From Candidatus Hydrogenedentota bacterium (GTDB taxonomy: Bacteria; Hydrogenedentota; Hydrogenedentia; Hydrogenedentales; SLHB01): a stretch of 64,000 nt of DNA. The translations under genes and the position numbers were made by a program. The DNA lies in the NCBI GenBank assembly GCA_020848835.1, contig JADLHJ010000054.1:33916-97915 (forward strand), in the 5' to 3' direction. This document shows, piece by piece, positions 1-9,254 of the stretch. How positions within the stretch are numbered: position 1 is the first letter of the stretch; each line of letters begins with the position of its first letter. A model generated the notes under the pieces. That model had not been told where the DNA came from and ran no database searches. It saw only the letters and a list, made by a program, of their open reading frames with translations.

Positions 1-574
1 CCGGGCGCGCAGTGGTCCAATCTTGATACGCCTTTATCGCTTCATCCGTCAGGCCAAGGTCGGAATACATTTTCGCGAGCGACGCATAGGCCTGTGCTTC
101 CGTTGGGAACTCCTTCACGGCGTCTTCCATGAGCTGCAGGGCCGTCGCGTAGTCGCCGTCTGAAAATGCCTTGCTCGCCTGCGACATGGTCTTGCGTAGT
201 TTCGGGGGAATCTGGTTTGTCGAGTGCGCTGTAACCGTTGCGTTTTGTACGGCCTTCTGTTTGGCCGCCGATGCCTTTGATTCGGCCTTCGCAATTGTGG
301 TGGCGGTGGCAGCACTTGATTTGCTGGAACCCGCAGGCTCTGTAAGGTCCCGCTCGCTGTCCTTTGTCGAACCCGGTGCGGGCAACGATCCGGCGTCAGA
401 GTTGAATCCGCTTTGAGTTGCTTCGAAATCGTGTCGTGCCAGGGGATCTAACTTCGCCGATGGAGTGATGGAAACATGTTTGGCAAGCTCATACTGCAAC
501 CGGCCGACGCGGTAAGTCTGCAATGCCAACAACGCCGTCAACAGGCCAATAGCGCCGATGATTACTTTGCTCAT
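1..574 (-). CDS. TPR-repeat membrane-anchored protein, 3' end cut off by window
   Basis: The reading frame is open on the minus strand from an ATG at 574 and runs off the left edge, giving about 191 residues. Residues 3-20 (IIGAIGLLTALLALQTYRV) form one hydrophobic segment, either a signal anchor or an uncleaved signal. Next comes a low-complexity stretch of about 100 residues rich in Ala, Ser, Thr and Lys. The end looks like a tetratricopeptide repeat: it contains AFSDGDYATALQLMEDAVKE, then AYASLAKMYSDLG with the usual small/aromatic spacing, and a second helix pair begins at DEAIKAYQDW. TPRs are protein-binding scaffolds. The partner and exact role cannot be read from this fragment. Confidence 0.75.
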   Translation of the reverse strand, partial: MSKVIIGAIGLLTALLALQTYRVGRLQYELAKHVSITPSAKLDPLARHDFEATQSGFNSDAGSLPAPGSTKDSERDLTEPAGSSKSSAATATTIAKAESKASAAKQKAVQNATVTAHSTNQIPPKLRKTMSQASKAFSDGDYATALQLMEDAVKEFPTEAQAYASLAKMYSDLGLTDEAIKAYQDWTTARP

Positions 575-673
575 ACCGAATGCCCCGACAACCTGGTTTG
601 ACTCGTCCCCACGCGGAACTTCAGATCACTACATTTATTAAACCCCGTCAAACGCCAAGCGTTCCACGCCAGA

Positions 674-3637
674 TTACTCCGGCACGGCATAGAGCCAGCG
701 GTGCGCAACATCCGGCGTCACCGAGAATACAAGCACTCCATTCTCAATGCCACATGGCACTTCAGCGCCAAGACTCCCGGGTGTTGCGCCTTGCGTATAC
801 AGCCTGACTTTGCCGCTGAGTTCCGGCGCGGGAATTCGCACATCCGCGATCCCAGCCACCAACGCAACCAGCAGCGCGCCTTTTTCAATGCGACGCTCCG
901 CAGCGACCGGCGCCCAACAAATTGATCCGACGGGTTGCGATGCAAACTTAATCACTGTTCCATCTATCGAGATTTGTTCGCATTGATTTCCAGAAAACGC
1001 GATGAGTCGCTTCTCATTGTCTATGCGGAACGCCAACGCTCCGACACCAGTGTAGTTGAGGCTGTGACCGTTCAAGCGAAAATCATTCAGTTCGATCTTG
1101 TCCGACGGCGGCGGCACCCGCTCAAGGTAGGCGCGGTCTTCTTCATCCTTTCGCGCGAAACCGCCGGGCCAATCTTCAAGCGTACCTTTCAAGTGCGGCG
1201 CGATTGCCGTCGCGCCGTTCGGAAAGCGGCACGCCAGGTAGGGTGAATTGCGCGACACGAATTCGGTGTTGTCGTTCACATCTGCAAATTTCCCGGACGG
1301 CGAATATGAGCCCAACGCGTTCAGCACAGAAAACCATGTGCGCATTTCGTAGCCAAGGCTCGCCGCCTGATCGTCTCGTGGACGAAAACCCAGGAAAGTC
1401 ACGGAGCCATTATTTGCCGTTATGCGTTGAGTACCCACAACTTCGCCGCCAACCCGTGCAACCGTAGCTACACCTTCACCTGGCGTTACGGGATAAACTC
1501 GATCGACTAGGAAATCCGTGAGTATGGTTTGCGGCGCGACGTCTTTTAATGCGCCATCAAATTCAACGACCTTACCTGGTGCAATCGCGCCTTCGTCAAC
1601 GCCCGGCACATATTCAACACCCGTCAATTGCTTCCACGGTCCCAATGCGTCGCCGCCTTCCGCAGTCAATACAGGCGGCGGGCCCGACCAGACAACGCGA
1701 CCGCCGTTTGCGGAGAATTCATTCGCCATGCCCAACAAACGGTCTGAGGGAAACGGTTCAAACAGCGTGACGAGGGTCGAATATTTTCTACCACGCACAT
1801 CGATGTGTTTCCTGTCGATGTGTCCGAGTTCGAGCAATTTTGCGGGCGTTATCAGATTTGCATACGCATATTGCGTCATCCAGCTCCCAAAACGTTCGTC
1901 CATTGCGACGAGATCGATGGGATACAGCATGAGCACGTCTACCTCGCGGTGTTGCGCGTCTTCTACGAGCATGTAGTTAGGCGACGCAGCCGCACCGAAC
2001 ACATCCACCAGCGCCTGCCTGCGCCGTCCAATTTCATGCGGCATGCCCCAATGCGCGCCGTAGGAATAGGGCACGTCATTTATCGATCCCGTCGAACACG
2101 CGACCATGAGCCCATAGTAATTGCGATCGAGCCAACCGCCTTCCGCGTGGTCGTTCCCGTTACCGGTCAAGAAGTCACCCCACTTGAAATAGTCGTAACA
2201 CGCCGACGAGGCCTGCTGTACCGTATTCGACCACACAAAGTTCGATGTGTATTCGTAAAAACTTCTGAATTGGTTTTGCCGTCCCGTGTTCCATTTATCG
2301 ATGGTCGGGCTCTGCGCCCACGTCGCGTGCGCGCGCGCTTCGAGCCGGTACCCAATGCGTTCTTCCGCGTAGCGTTTGGCCTGCGCAAAGAGATCAACGA
2401 CTGAATCCTGAAGCAGCCGATAGTATCGCGCGCGGAACAATGCCGTACGCCGCGTAGCCTCGGGCGAATCGCCGAACACGTGCATGCGACCGTCCTTCGC
2501 ACCTACGGTGCTCGCGGTGTCCTCCTGCCCGTGCGTGAAATAAACCATGTACTTCGCAAGGTCTCCAAACTCCGCGCCGTACTTCTCTGCATATACGCGG
2601 CTGAGATGCGGCGTCACATAGCGCAACGCAAACTCGCCGTTATCGTGGTGCGCAAAATAGTGCCAGTCCTGCTGGATATGCATCTCGTCGGAGTACAACG
2701 CGTTCAACTTCACACCCGCGTCGAGATACTTATCGATAAGTTGTTTGAGAAATGGCAACGCGTTCGGGCTGAAATAATCCATCTCCGGCGTGCGGTATTG
2801 CTGAACGACGAGCACCTTATCCAGCGGACCGATATCCGACTTGCCCTCGCCATACACACGAACGCGCACCGCGGAAAAATCGCCCTGCTTGATTGCCGTG
2901 CCCGGCCACACTTCAACCTTGGCGGTTTCGGTAATTTCAACAATGGAATTCGGATCGACGACGTTATACGGCGTCCCGTTCATCACGCGCTCGCGAAACG
3001 CAAACACCCGAACACCCGCGTCCTCGACCGCGATGGTCCCTTTGTTATTCGACCACTTCGTGTGCCTCCACAACTGCACGCTGTATTGTCCCGTCGTCGC
3101 ATCGCGCACGCCCTTGCGATAGTGCAGCCACATGCCGGACTCGTTTGTCTCCGCACGATATCCGCGCCCAATCTCGAGCGGACTCAACAGGCTCAGTTCC
3201 AAACCCAGCCCATACTCCTGCGCGAACTTGCTGATCTTCGCGACACGCTCAACCATCGCATCTTCGTCGGGAACATATTTGCGCGCGCCGTCCTTTGCGC
3301 CCTTGCGGTATTGGCTGAAGAAGTGATCGAAGGCGAGAATCAGCGTGCGGTGGCCAGCGGCCTTTGCGCCTTCGCAGATTTGGCGCAACGATTTAACATC
3401 CGGCGTTCCAGTCAGTCCGAGATCGACGGGTTTGTCGGGATCGGTGAGATCATCTAGTTGCTGGTCCTCGACGATGATGATGCCCGACTTCCCCAATTGA
3501 TACGCCCAAGCACCGGGATACGAGATAGCCTGCGCGGTATACAGGTTCTCTGGGACACCGGCAGCGCCGTCGGCATGTGTAACCGCCGCAATTATGAAGG
3601 TTAAAACAAGAGCCAGAGAGCTTCGCTTGTACTGCAT
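674..3637 (-). CDS. Large secreted glycoside-hydrolase-like protein of unknown specificity
   Basis: This is a 987-residue protein. An ATG exists at 3673, but the ATG at 3637 is preferred: it has a GGGGGA site 10 bases upstream and begins directly with a Sec signal peptide (MQYKRSSLALVLTFIIAAVTHA). The N-terminal half reads like a TIM barrel, with ALYSDEMHIQ near residue 325 as a possible acidic active-site strand. Around residues 570-700 there is a Rossmann or amidotransferase-like segment (DVLMLYPIDL, then NEFSANGGRVVWSG) like the middle domain of GH42-type beta-galactosidases. The C-terminus looks beta-rich. It probably acts on glycans outside the cytoplasm. I do not recognise a named family, so the enzymatic assignment is inference. 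Confidence 0.6.
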   Translation of the reverse strand: MQYKRSSLALVLTFIIAAVTHADGAAGVPENLYTAQAISYPGAWAYQLGKSGIIIVEDQQLDDLTDPDKPVDLGLTGTPDVKSLRQICEGAKAAGHRTLILAFDHFFSQYRKGAKDGARKYVPDEDAMVERVAKISKFAQEYGLGLELSLLSPLEIGRGYRAETNESGMWLHYRKGVRDATTGQYSVQLWRHTKWSNNKGTIAVEDAGVRVFAFRERVMNGTPYNVVDPNSIVEITETAKVEVWPGTAIKQGDFSAVRVRVYGEGKSDIGPLDKVLVVQQYRTPEMDYFSPNALPFLKQLIDKYLDAGVKLNALYSDEMHIQQDWHYFAHHDNGEFALRYVTPHLSRVYAEKYGAEFGDLAKYMVYFTHGQEDTASTVGAKDGRMHVFGDSPEATRRTALFRARYYRLLQDSVVDLFAQAKRYAEERIGYRLEARAHATWAQSPTIDKWNTGRQNQFRSFYEYTSNFVWSNTVQQASSACYDYFKWGDFLTGNGNDHAEGGWLDRNYYGLMVACSTGSINDVPYSYGAHWGMPHEIGRRRQALVDVFGAAASPNYMLVEDAQHREVDVLMLYPIDLVAMDERFGSWMTQYAYANLITPAKLLELGHIDRKHIDVRGRKYSTLVTLFEPFPSDRLLGMANEFSANGGRVVWSGPPPVLTAEGGDALGPWKQLTGVEYVPGVDEGAIAPGKVVEFDGALKDVAPQTILTDFLVDRVYPVTPGEGVATVARVGGEVVGTQRITANNGSVTFLGFRPRDDQAASLGYEMRTWFSVLNALGSYSPSGKFADVNDNTEFVSRNSPYLACRFPNGATAIAPHLKGTLEDWPGGFARKDEEDRAYLERVPPPSDKIELNDFRLNGHSLNYTGVGALAFRIDNEKRLIAFSGNQCEQISIDGTVIKFASQPVGSICWAPVAAERRIEKGALLVALVAGIADVRIPAPELSGKVRLYTQGATPGSLGAEVPCGIENGVLVFSVTPDVAHRWLYAVPE

Positions 3638-3712
3638 GGTGAATATTTCCCCCAAATTCCACCATGCTAACATTTTCTTCCCGCCTTGTGCCGGGTGAGC
3701 GTGCTAGCCTTT

Positions 3713-4405
3713 TTACTTCTCCGGTTTTGCCGTTGATGTGCCGATGCGCACAATATAGACCTGATCCAAGATGATGCCCTTGGGATCACCCACGGTCTCC
3801 GTATTAAAGGATATGCCGTTAGTCTTCTTTTGCGCCGACCAATATTTGAGATGCGTGATATTACCCTTTTCATCGCGCACCCACTCCTGAAAAATACACG
3901 AGTGCCCAGAACCATTGCCGCGCCAGAACTGTACAAAGTCGCCGGGCCGTGCATCATCGCGGTTCTTCACTTCCTCCCCCACGCCAAACGTCAGCACCGC
4001 GTTGTAGATGCACTTCTTGTTTCCGTCACTGCCGAACCACTTAAACTGGAAATCCTTGACTTCCTCCGGCGTCCACGTGTGCAACGCTTTCTCTTCGTGC
4101 GCCGCGTTGTATTCATCGACCGCGCGCATAAAAACTTCCCAGGTAATCCCGCTGCAATGGCAGCGGCCCTGCGGGTCCCCGGTGGCGACGACTTGACCGT
4201 TATACGTTACATCCCGCGTAACGCCTTTCCATTCGCCCTGCTTTGGCCAATAATAGGTATTGCTGCCGTTGGTGGGATAACTCGCCGCAATTTTTAACAC
4301 GCATTCCGAGAACGCATTGGCATCGGGGAGCGGAGGCCCGTCTGCAAAGCCGACAGCGGCCCCAAGCAAAACCAGTAGCGAAATCAAAAAACAGTATCGC
4401 TTCAT
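3713..4405 (-). CDS. Small secreted protein with NlpC/P60-like Cys-His features
   Basis: The protein has 230 residues and a clear Sec signal peptide (MKRYCFLISLLVLLGAAVGFA). The mature part contains GRCHCSGITWEVF, a Cys at the start of a helix. About 75 residues later come ARPGDFVQFW and GSGHSCIF, the order seen in NlpC/P60 and CHAP papain-like amidases (Cys on a helix, then GD...W, then His on a strand). If correct, it would cleave peptides or cell-wall amides in the periplasm. The family match rests on motif order only. The gene lies 75 bp downstream of the large secreted protein's start on the same strand, so it is transcribed ahead of it. Confidence 0.55.
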   Translation of the reverse strand: MKRYCFLISLLVLLGAAVGFADGPPLPDANAFSECVLKIAASYPTNGSNTYYWPKQGEWKGVTRDVTYNGQVVATGDPQGRCHCSGITWEVFMRAVDEYNAAHEEKALHTWTPEEVKDFQFKWFGSDGNKKCIYNAVLTFGVGEEVKNRDDARPGDFVQFWRGNGSGHSCIFQEWVRDEKGNITHLKYWSAQKKTNGISFNTETVGDPKGIILDQVYIVRIGTSTAKPEK

Positions 4406-4529
4406 AAACCCACCTCGTTCCTTTGCGGCGAAAGTGTAGCACGAATTCCACGCGGCAACGTTGTCGGATCCACGTTGCGCGATCGGCGGTGGGACGAGTA
4501 GGATTTCAGTTTGCAGGAAGGAAAGTCAC

Positions 4530-5672
4530 GTGCATACCTTTTGGACTCTCGCGAGACCATTTTCTATCGTCGTCGCCATGCTTGCAGCCGGCTGCACGAA
4601 CGGCGACGAGTCCACGCTTCAAGTAACCGGCACGATTGAAGGCACTACCATCGGCGTCGGTTCGCGGGTAGGCGGCCGCATCGCGGAAGTGGGCGTGAAA
4701 GAAGGGGACAAAGTCACCGCCGCGCAGGTGTTGGTCAAACTCGAGTGCGGTGAGCAAGAAGCGGCGCTGAACGCTGCAAACGCAAAACTTGCACAGGCAC
4801 AAGCCACCCTCGAAAGACTTGAAACCGGTGCGCGTCCTGAAGAACTTGCCCAGGCGAAAGCCGCCGCGGAAACGGCCGACGCCGCTTACATGATGGCCCT
4901 GAACGGCGCACGCTCCGAGGAGATCGCGGCCGCACGCGCGATGGCGGAAGCAGCGAAGGCGCAATTGGACACCGCGGCGTCGGACTACGATCGCATCAAA
5001 AAACTCCGCGAGGGCGCCGCAGTTTCGCAGCAAGCCTACGATACAGCATTACACAAGTTTGAAGCAGCCCAAAATCAGCACAAGGCGTCGCGCGAACAAT
5101 TGGACATGTTGGTCACTGGCACGCGCAATGAGCAAATTGCCATGGCGAAGGCCGACCGCGATCGTGCAGCGGCTGCGTACGATTTGCTAAAGAACGGCAC
5201 GCGCAAAGAGGACATCGACGCCGCTCGAGGAGCACGCGACGCGGCGCAGGCTGAAGTGTTGCGTGCGCAAACGATATTCAATGAGATGACGGTCAAGTCG
5301 CCGCGCGACGCCGTAGTAGAATCTTTCGATATGCACCCCGGCGACTTGATTCAAGCCGGGCCAGTGCTTCAATTGACCGATCCGAACGACCTCAAATTGG
5401 TCGTGTACGTAAGCGCGATTGCGCTTGGGCACTTGCAACTCGGCGAAGAAGTCACCTTCACAACAGACGCGCACGGTTCCGAAACCTTCAAAGGCAAAAT
5501 CAGCTATATCGCGCCATCAGGCGAATTCACGCCGCGCAATTTACAGACACAAGAAGAACGCGTACACCAGGTGTTCGGAATCAAGGTGGCCTTCGATTCC
5601 CACGGCGGAAAGCTGCGCCCCGGCATGGCGGCGACGGTGCGCGTTCCGCTCGACGTGCCTCCGCCACAATAA
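4530..5672 (+). CDS. HlyD-family periplasmic adaptor lipoprotein (YbhG-like)
   Basis: This 380-residue membrane fusion protein would link an inner-membrane ABC exporter to an outer-membrane channel. I place the start at GTG 4530, not the ATG at 4461. An AGGAAGGAAAG site lies 4 bases upstream, and the start gives a tidy lipoprotein signal ending in LAAGC. The biotinyl/lipoyl-like half (VTGTIEGTTIGVGSRVGGRI) is followed by a long coiled-coil hairpin. That hairpin carries four copies of a G-[AT]-R-x-E-[ED]-[IL] motif, as in E. coli YbhG. The second lipoyl half and beta-barrel follow (MTVKSPRDAVVES, then VYVSAIALGHLQLGEEVTF). It starts a three-gene operon, with two bases to the ATPase gene. No TolC-type gene is adjacent. 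Confidence 0.9.
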   Translation: MHTFWTLARPFSIVVAMLAAGCTNGDESTLQVTGTIEGTTIGVGSRVGGRIAEVGVKEGDKVTAAQVLVKLECGEQEAALNAANAKLAQAQATLERLETGARPEELAQAKAAAETADAAYMMALNGARSEEIAAARAMAEAAKAQLDTAASDYDRIKKLREGAAVSQQAYDTALHKFEAAQNQHKASREQLDMLVTGTRNEQIAMAKADRDRAAAAYDLLKNGTRKEDIDAARGARDAAQAEVLRAQTIFNEMTVKSPRDAVVESFDMHPGDLIQAGPVLQLTDPNDLKLVVYVSAIALGHLQLGEEVTFTTDAHGSETFKGKISYIAPSGEFTPRNLQTQEERVHQVFGIKVAFDSHGGKLRPGMAATVRVPLDVPPPQ

Positions 5673-5674
5673 TT

Positions 5675-6628
5675 ATGGAGCCGCAATTTGCCATCGAAAC
5701 GCACGGTCTCACGCGGCGTTTCGGAAGTTTTACCGCCGTTGAAAATGCGGATATTTGCGTCGAGCGCGGCAGCATCTACGGTTTGCTCGGGCCAAACGGC
5801 TCCGGCAAGACCACGCTAATCCGCATGTTGTGCGGCATTCTTCGCCCTACGTCAGGGACCGCGACAGTCATGGGCTACGAACTCGGCCCAGGTACCGATG
5901 AGATCAAACATCACATCGGCTATATGTCGCAGCAGTTCAGTCTCTACGGTGATCTAAGCGTGATGGAAAATCTAAACTTCTACACACGCGCGTATTCGGT
6001 ACCGCGCGCAAAGGCCGCGCAACGCATCGAAGAAGTCGTCGAACTTACCGGCATTCACAATTACCGCGACCGCCTCGCGCGCAATTTGTCCGGCGGCTGG
6101 CGGCAACGGCTCGCATTAGCGTGCGCACTTGTACACGAACCGAAGCTGCTCTTTCTCGACGAACCCACGGCCGGTATCGATCCCGTCGCCCGGCGCGCAT
6201 TGTGGAACCTGCTCTTCGAATTGAGTAATCGCGGCCACACTTTCTTCGTCACAACGCATTACATGGACGAAGCGGAACGGTGCACACACGTCGGGTACAT
6301 CTACTTCTCGCGCATGATCGCAAATGGCACACCTGCCGAATTGAAAGAAATGCCCGAAGTAACGCCTACGGGATTAGAGCGAATGCGCGTCATGTGCGAC
6401 CGGCAACCCCAGGCAATGGGTTTTATTAACGGTCTCGATTACGTACGCGATGCGACAATCTTCGGCGACTCGTTGCACGTGCTCGCAGAGGAAGGGAGTG
6501 GCGAGCGGTTGCGCTCCGCTCTCGCGGACAACGGGTTTGGACACGTCCACGTAGATTCCATTCCGCCATCGCTTGAAGACGTATTCGTGACCCTTACACG
6601 AACAATGGACGAGGCCCGCAGTGTTTAG
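5675..6628 (+). CDS. ABC exporter ATP-binding protein (YbhF/CcmA-type)
   Basis: This is a 317-residue nucleotide-binding subunit. It shows Walker A GPNGSGKTT (about residue 39), the Q-loop region MSQQFSLYGDL, the signature LSGGWRQRL, Walker B LLFLDEPTAG and the H-loop VTTHYMDEAE. The ABC-2 exporter family includes E. coli YbhF, which normally has two ATPase domains in one chain; only one is present here, so a homodimer is expected. The ATG lies two bases after the adaptor stop, and its 3' end overlaps the permease start by 8 bases, indicating translational coupling. Substrates of YbhFSR-like systems include drugs and cations; the substrate here is unknown. Confidence 0.95.
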   Translation: MEPQFAIETHGLTRRFGSFTAVENADICVERGSIYGLLGPNGSGKTTLIRMLCGILRPTSGTATVMGYELGPGTDEIKHHIGYMSQQFSLYGDLSVMENLNFYTRAYSVPRAKAAQRIEEVVELTGIHNYRDRLARNLSGGWRQRLALACALVHEPKLLFLDEPTAGIDPVARRALWNLLFELSNRGHTFFVTTHYMDEAERCTHVGYIYFSRMIANGTPAELKEMPEVTPTGLERMRVMCDRQPQAMGFINGLDYVRDATIFGDSLHVLAEEGSGERLRSALADNGFGHVHVDSIPPSLEDVFVTLTRTMDEARSV

Positions 6629-7733
6629 GGGCTTCAGCGCAATCGTCTACAAAGAGACGATCCATATTCTGCGCGATCCTAAGACGCTCCTGTTGATGCT
6701 CGTCATCCCCGGCATTCAATTGACGATCTTCGGCTACGCGATCCAAATGGACGTAAAACACATCCCGACCGTCTTTTATAATCTCGATGGCCGCGAGGCC
6801 AGCCGTGAACTCATCGATAGCTTCGTCAATACGGGTTACTTCGATATCGTCGACCAAGCATATTCAGACGACGAATTGACGGGGTTGATCGTTCGCGGGC
6901 GAGCGAAAGTCGGCATCAAGATTCCGCCGGATTATTCGGATCTCACCGCACTTGGGCGGCATGCAGACGTGCAAGTATTGATCGATGGAAGCGATTCAAC
7001 CGTCGCGATGCAGGCCTTAAACGTGTCAAACGCAATTGCGCTGCGCAAATCGTTTGCAGTGATTCAGCAACGGCTGCCCGGGCAAACGCAGCCCGTCGAG
7101 TTTCGCCCGCGCGTGCTGTTCAATCCCGACATGAAAACGGCAAACTTCATGGTGCCCGGACTAATTGGCATCGTGCTTCAAGTCGTTACCATGTTTCTCA
7201 CCGCGTTCGCCGTCGTGCGCGAAAAAGAAAACGGCACACTCGAACAGCTCATGGTCACGCCCGTGTCCCGGCTCGGTTTGATGGTCGGCAAACTCGCGCC
7301 CTACGCCTGCATCGGCGCATTTGAAGTCTGCATGGTCGTGCTGCTCATGCGATTTATGTTTCAAGTGCCGATCGCGGGCAGTATTACATTGCTGGCTGGG
7401 TTCTCGCTGTTGTTTCTATTCACTTCGCTTGGCCTTGGTCTGATGATCTCCACCATCGCCACCAATCAGGTCCAAGCAATGCAAATCGCATTCCTCGTCA
7501 TGCTGCCGTCGGTACTATTGTCCGGTTTCATGTTTCCGCAAGAATCGATGCCACTGCCGATCTACGTCATCGGTCAAGTGCTCCCCGTCACGTACTTCAT
7601 CCGTGTGCTGCGCGGAATTATCCTGCGCGACGCGGGATTCATGGAGCTGTGGCCACAGGGCATCGGCCTGATAATCATCGGCGGGTTCTTACTCACCGTC
7701 AGCGCAGGGCGTTTCCGCAAGACCTTGGGCTAA
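6621..7733 (+). CDS. ABC-2 type exporter permease (YbhS/YbhR-like)
   Basis: The 370-residue inner-membrane subunit starts at GTG 6621, inside the last codons of the ATPase gene. An N-terminal transmembrane helix (TLLLMLVIPGIQLTIFGYAI) precedes a periplasmic domain of about 140 residues. Five hydrophobic segments follow, with the family hallmark VREKENGTLEQLMVTPVSR and a late FMFPQESMPLPIYVIGQVLP segment. This matches ABC2_membrane_3 proteins. E. coli has two such permeases (YbhS and YbhR), whereas one is encoded here, which suggests a homodimer. The gene ends 9 bp from the convergent aldo/keto reductase with no obvious hairpin between them. Confidence 0.92.
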   Translation: MFRGFSAIVYKETIHILRDPKTLLLMLVIPGIQLTIFGYAIQMDVKHIPTVFYNLDGREASRELIDSFVNTGYFDIVDQAYSDDELTGLIVRGRAKVGIKIPPDYSDLTALGRHADVQVLIDGSDSTVAMQALNVSNAIALRKSFAVIQQRLPGQTQPVEFRPRVLFNPDMKTANFMVPGLIGIVLQVVTMFLTAFAVVREKENGTLEQLMVTPVSRLGLMVGKLAPYACIGAFEVCMVVLLMRFMFQVPIAGSITLLAGFSLLFLFTSLGLGLMISTIATNQVQAMQIAFLVMLPSVLLSGFMFPQESMPLPIYVIGQVLPVTYFIRVLRGIILRDAGFMELWPQGIGLIIIGGFLLTVSAGRFRKTLG

Positions 7734-7742
7734 GCAGCAAGA

Positions 7743-8639
7743 CTACACCTGCCCCACCCAACTCGCTTCGGCAATCTCATCCCACTGCGCACGTATCGCG
7801 TCGATTTCCGCTTCCGGTAATGGCCCCGACTCCAGAAGCGCGGCGTTATGCTTCCAGCGCCCAGGTTTCTTCGTCCCCACGATAGCGGTGTGTACGCCGG
7901 GCTGGCTTAAAGTAAACCGCAATGCGATACTCACTGCATCGTCCAGATTTCCATCGAGAAAGCCGTACTGCAATTTCTGCAGCCGCTCCCAATATTCGTG
8001 GTGATATGCATTCTCCGGCTTCTTTCCGGTTTTCCACGCCGCGTTCGCAATCGGCCGCTTTGCAATCACGCCCATACCGCGCTCGCGCGCCTTGGGCAAG
8101 TTCTCTTGTAACACTTGCTGGTCGGCGATATTGATCGAGGTCTGCAAGGTGTCGAAAGCGCCCGTGCCGATCGCACACTTCGCGGCCACGCCATCGCCGC
8201 TATATCCGATATAACGCGTGTAGCCCTTATCGCGCGCCTTTTGCACAGTTGCGATGACATCGCCTTTGCGCAATATATCTTCCGAACACGAGTGCAACTG
8301 AATAAGATCAAGCCGATCGGTCTTCAGCAAGCGCAGACTCTTTTCGATGTGCGCGAGGATCGACTCCTGCTTCCACGAGTCTTCACCCGTGTCTCCCGAC
8401 CAGCCGCATTTCGAGAATAGAAAATAATTGTCGCGCCGGCCGGACACGGCCTTGCCAATCATCTCCTCGCTGTTCACGTAGCCCGTTGCCGTATCGATGA
8501 CATTCAGGCCCGCATCGAGCGCACTGTTCAGCAGGTCGTTCACTTCCTGCTGCGTCGCGCCTTCGAACCCAATCTCCGCCCCGCCAAAGCCGAGCACGCT
8601 CACCAGCATATCGGTATTGCCAAGTTTTCGCTTTTCCAA
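7743..8639 (-). CDS. Aldo/keto reductase
   Basis: This 298-residue cytoplasmic NADPH-dependent oxidoreductase has a TIM-barrel fold. The start is a TTG at 8639 with GAGGAA 7 bases upstream, and the next residues EKRKLGNTDMLVSVLGFGG are the family's usual N-terminus. The catalytic set is visible: Asp in GLNVIDTATGY with the Tyr that follows, Lys in YFLFSKCGW, and His in LDLIQLHSC. The C-terminal cofactor segment HTAIVGTKKPGRWKHN is present. Members reduce aldehydes or sugars, and the substrate cannot be told. The gene stands alone between a convergent exporter operon and a 240 bp intergenic region that carries a dispersed repeat. Confidence 0.92.
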   Translation of the reverse strand: MEKRKLGNTDMLVSVLGFGGAEIGFEGATQQEVNDLLNSALDAGLNVIDTATGYVNSEEMIGKAVSGRRDNYFLFSKCGWSGDTGEDSWKQESILAHIEKSLRLLKTDRLDLIQLHSCSEDILRKGDVIATVQKARDKGYTRYIGYSGDGVAAKCAIGTGAFDTLQTSINIADQQVLQENLPKARERGMGVIAKRPIANAAWKTGKKPENAYHHEYWERLQKLQYGFLDGNLDDAVSIALRFTLSQPGVHTAIVGTKKPGRWKHNAALLESGPLPEAEIDAIRAQWDEIAEASWVGQV

Positions 8640-8711
8640 GAGTTAGTTCCTCTACGTTAATAATCGATACTTCGTTTTTAGCGTCGAAAATTCAAATATA
8701 CCGTGCGTTAT

Positions 8712-8808
8712 TTGGAGTGCGGTGGCGTAGCGGATAGCGTAGACACCGCTTTGGCTGCCTGTGCAGCGAGGTGCCGTGCAATCGCGCTACACCGTAGAAG
8801 CCAAAGCG
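8712..8808. repeat. Dispersed hairpin-type intergenic repeat
   Basis: TTGGAGTGCGGTGG starts this element and ACACCGCTTTGGC closes its first arm, so GCGGTG pairs with CACCGC. A second arm follows: CGCTTTGGCT (8747-8756) is matched exactly by AGCCAAAGCG (8799-8808), a perfect 10-base inverted repeat 42 bases apart. A shorter relative, TTGGAGTGCGGCGA through CGCCGCTTT, lies at 44249-44277. The 8640-8877 gap holds nothing else that I recognise. Confidence 0.5.
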
Positions 8809-8877
8809 CCGTCAACCCGCCGGCGCATTCCATGTAGCATGCTTGCGGTATTCGTGAAACTCTTTTAGCGCCCGGTT

Positions 8878-9198
8878 TCATTCCGCGTCCGGCTTTCGCC
8901 GCAAGGATTTGGTTTCGCTTCGTATGCGCTTGGACTCAACCCGGCGCTTCTTCGCCGCCTTCGACACTTTCACTGGAATACGAGGCTTCGGTTTCCGCCG
9001 CCGCGCCGCAAGCCGGCGCTCGAGTTCTTCGAGCGCCGCCTCCTTGTTTCGCAGTTGTGATCGTTCCGCCGTCGCAACAACAATAATTCCAGTAGGAATA
9101 TGCCGGACCCGCACCGCAGACTCGGTGGTGTTCTTGTGCTGCCCGCCGGGCCCACTGCTGCGATAGAACGTGATTTCGATTTCATCGTCGCGAAACAT
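8878..9198 (-). CDS. Stand-alone GGQ peptidyl-tRNA hydrolase (ArfB/YaeJ or RF-like)
   Basis: The protein has 106 residues if started at ATG 9198; an upstream ATG at 9237 adds an unlikely leader. It has the class-I release-factor catalytic domain only. SSGPGGQHKN holds the GGQ loop that enters the peptidyl transferase centre, followed by AVRVRHIPTGI. It ends in a very basic tail (KPKPRIPVKVSKAAKKRRVESKR and beyond). Codon-recognition domains are absent. This architecture fits ribosome-rescue factor ArfB or the RF-like C12orf65 group, in which the tail probes the empty mRNA channel. The protein is shorter than E. coli ArfB (140 residues). The gene is monocistronic. Confidence 0.85.
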   Translation of the reverse strand: MFRDDEIEITFYRSSGPGGQHKNTTESAVRVRHIPTGIIVVATAERSQLRNKEAALEELERRLAARRRKPKPRIPVKVSKAAKKRRVESKRIRSETKSLRRKPDAE

Positions 9199-9254
9199 GG
9201 CGCTATTGTCGCACGGTCCGCGCGATGTTAAAAGCACGTTGACGCGCGATGCCG

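Noticed and set aside
2480..3457. Open frame of 325 codons on the plus strand
   Set aside because: It lies opposite the large secreted protein and reads as its antisense, rich in His, Arg and Leu. It has no ribosome site or domain.
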